Below, one piece after another: positions 6,010 through 7,104 of a stretch of 7,104 bases of DNA. Source of the DNA: Simkania sp. (GTDB taxonomy: Bacteria > Chlamydiota > Chlamydiia > Chlamydiales > Simkaniaceae); contig JANQSR010000185.1 in NCBI GenBank assembly GCA_028279205.1, positions 1 through 7,104 of the forward strand. The letters are read 5' to 3'. How positions within the stretch are numbered: position 1 is the first letter of the stretch; each line of letters starts with the position of its first letter. The notes under the pieces were generated by a model. That model worked only from the letters and a program-made list of their open reading frames with translations, was not told the DNA's origin and did not search any database. Position numbers and translations under genes: made by a program.

Positions 6010-6747
6010 ATGAGTGTAATTGAAGAATTTTCTTACTTTAAAATTGATAAGAGACTCCCTTTTTTCCCCACAAAAAAAGAGATCTGTCCAAATGTCCAAT
6101 ACATGGCAAAACGTCTGAACTCTTGTTACAAAAATCTCGAATATTTTTCAGGATGCGAGGTGTCTAAAGAGACCCGCTCCTTGTTTTCCCAGTCCAGAAA
6201 GGTCTATCAATTTACAGACTGGTTAAATGGAAATGTGGAAGCATCCCCGTTCAAAGAGAAAGAAATATTTGAAATAAAGAAAGATATTGAGTCTAACTGG
6301 AATTCTCAATCGATCCTCTCTTCTCTCTATTTTTTATTAAACTTACCCTTAAGAATTATTTCAATTATAGATAGTTATCTTGAGTATTTCTCTTTTGTCC
6401 TCGATCCTAAAAAACTCTTGAGGTCAACAGATTTTTACAAAACCTTTATATCCATGAACAAACTCTGTCAGGGTATGAAGAAGATAGGTGCATTTATTTC
6501 AAATAAAAAGGGAATTCGGGATCAAATTGAAAACCTCCTTTTGGGCATCGCGACCCTCTCAGAAGCCTTGGCAACACTTGCAGCTGTTTACTTCTACTAC
6601 TTCCTCTCAAGCAGAGCTGAAATTGTCTTGGCAAACATTTCCTTTGTGGGATCCTTATTTAGTGCTCAAAATAGCCAAGAGGAAAATAGTTGCGAGGCGA
6701 TCAAAGAGAGAATAGAAAAGGTTCCATCTCCGCTGATCTACTATTGA
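6010..6747 (+). CDS. Hypothetical protein with two hydrophobic blocks
   Basis: I do not recognise a family. ATG 6010 is chosen over the earlier TTG 5998 because TGAGG (5999-6003) is correctly placed before it; the product has 245 residues. Residues 1-100 are hydrophilic, with three cysteines (26, 39, 49) and many aromatic residues and no signal peptide. A first hydrophobic block lies at about 101-132 (SILSSLYFLLNLPLRIISII and onward). A charged stretch follows, then a longer hydrophobic block at about 176-218 (LLLGIATLSEALATLAAVYF and onward), and a short charged C-terminus ending SPLIYY. The cytosolic-looking N-terminus plus internal hydrophobic blocks could suit a membrane protein or a type III-secreted inclusion-membrane protein, but nothing specific supports either. 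Codon use is more A/T-rich than in the ssb-pepA side. It lies between the PLD gene and transposase debris, compatible with a recently changed region. Confidence 0.8.
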   Translation: MSVIEEFSYFKIDKRLPFFPTKKEICPNVQYMAKRLNSCYKNLEYFSGCEVSKETRSLFSQSRKVYQFTDWLNGNVEASPFKEKEIFEIKKDIESNWNSQSILSSLYFLLNLPLRIISIIDSYLEYFSFVLDPKKLLRSTDFYKTFISMNKLCQGMKKIGAFISNKKGIRDQIENLLLGIATLSEALATLAAVYFYYFLSSRAEIVLANISFVGSLFSAQNSQEENSCEAIKERIEKVPSPLIYY

Positions 6748-6812
6748 AACGTACGTCCTCAAAAACCCATGGCAAGTAAGTTTTTTTTGCAAATGATAGG
6801 TGGTTTGTTTAA

Positions 6813-7103
6813 AATAGGCTGGTATGATGTATCCGTTCAGTAGAACATCCAGGATTAACCACTGCGTAAGCAATGATAGTGAGCGGGATATCAGGGGGAT
6901 GGTGAAGTTCAGAAACATTTCTGGGAGCAGAAAAAGGGAAGATAAGGAAATCGCTTCGTGACAGTCTGATGACATTGAAGCAAACTTGTTACCGACTGGG
7001 TAAGAACTTTTGGAAGTATTTGCAAGCCTGGTTTCGAAAAAGGCCGATAAGCCTAGCCGATCCTATTCGAGAGCGCTATCGAAGTGCCACTTTCCAATCA
7101 TAA
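6813..7103 (+). pseudogene. Decayed C-terminal end of an IS66-like DDE transposase
   Basis: No single frame is open, but three plus-strand frames read in order give a recognisable transposase C-terminus. Frame one (6828-6866) reads CIRSVEHPGLTT. Frame two (6869-6925) reads SNDSERDIRGMVKFRNISG and continues to a TGA at 6959. Frame three (from 6966) reads LMTLKQTCYRLGKNFWKYL and ends with TAA at 7101-7103. The 'N-x-x-ER-x-IR' block followed by 'SG' resembles the part of IS66-type transposases that carries the final catalytic glutamate, and the third piece fits the helical tail after it. At least two frameshifts plus upstream stops (6810, 6825) show that the gene is dead. The 5' part is absent here: 6010-6747 is an unrelated open gene. 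The family name is by eye; the conclusion that it is transposase debris is firmer than the IS66 label. Confidence 0.62.
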
Positions 7104-7104
7104 A

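Noticed and set aside
6749..6756. ACGTACGT palindrome just after the 6010-6747 gene
   Set aside because: An isolated eight-base palindrome without partner sites or a T run; expected by chance.
6655..6975. Minus-strand 106-codon open frame
   Set aside because: It overlaps the end of the 6010-6747 gene and runs antisense to the transposase remnant, whose plus-strand pieces are recognisable. It has no family resemblance.

Overview
The window looks like chromosomal DNA from an environmental chlamydia (order Chlamydiales, a Parachlamydia/Waddlia/Simkania-like lineage rather than Chlamydia itself). The evidence is the chlamydial style of L28 (a lysine-rich insertion after the N-terminal motif), the minus-strand pair ssb-pepA, and the pairing of rpmB with a two-HKD phospholipase D protein. 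From memory, related neighbourhoods occur in Chlamydia trachomatis (ssb/pepA near CT044-CT045; PLD protein and L28 near CT084-CT086). The remaining genes are secreted or membrane proteins of no familiar family, as is usual for accessory genes of intracellular chlamydiae. Species-level assignment is not possible by eye.

Layout. 1-930 (minus): the first 310 codons of leucyl aminopeptidase pepA, cut by the left edge. 936-1400 (minus): ssb, five bases upstream of pepA and clearly its operon partner. 1401-1470: a 70-base divergent gap with a candidate promoter for each side, arranged face to face. 1471-3030 (plus): a secreted protein with a SirB1-like transglutaminase core followed by TPR-like helices. 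3149-3682 (plus): a small secreted protein with a Pro/Ser/Thr-rich tail. 3683-3934: a gap between convergent genes with a weak terminator. 3935-4432 (minus): a small protein with paired hydrophobic segments. 4433-4725: AT-rich gap with promoters for the genes on both sides. 4726-5001 (plus): rpmB (L28). 4964-5944 (plus): an exported phospholipase D superfamily protein, probably starting at a TTG inside rpmB. 6010-6747 (plus): an unrecognised AT-rich protein with two hydrophobic blocks. 6748-7104: no intact gene, but the decayed 3' end of a DDE transposase (IS66-like) spread over three reading frames.

How the genes relate. ssb and pepA are housekeeping genes sharing an operon by gene order rather than function. 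rpmB and the PLD gene are translationally overlapped. The other four genes each appear to have their own promoter. Three proteins (transglutaminase/TPR, Pro/Ser/Thr-rich, PLD) carry N-terminal export signals, and two others (3935-4432, 6010-6747) have double hydrophobic blocks reminiscent of chlamydial inclusion-membrane proteins. That makes the middle and right of the window a candidate host-interaction region, but this is inference from protein shape only. No defence system, CRISPR array, tRNA or rRNA was seen.
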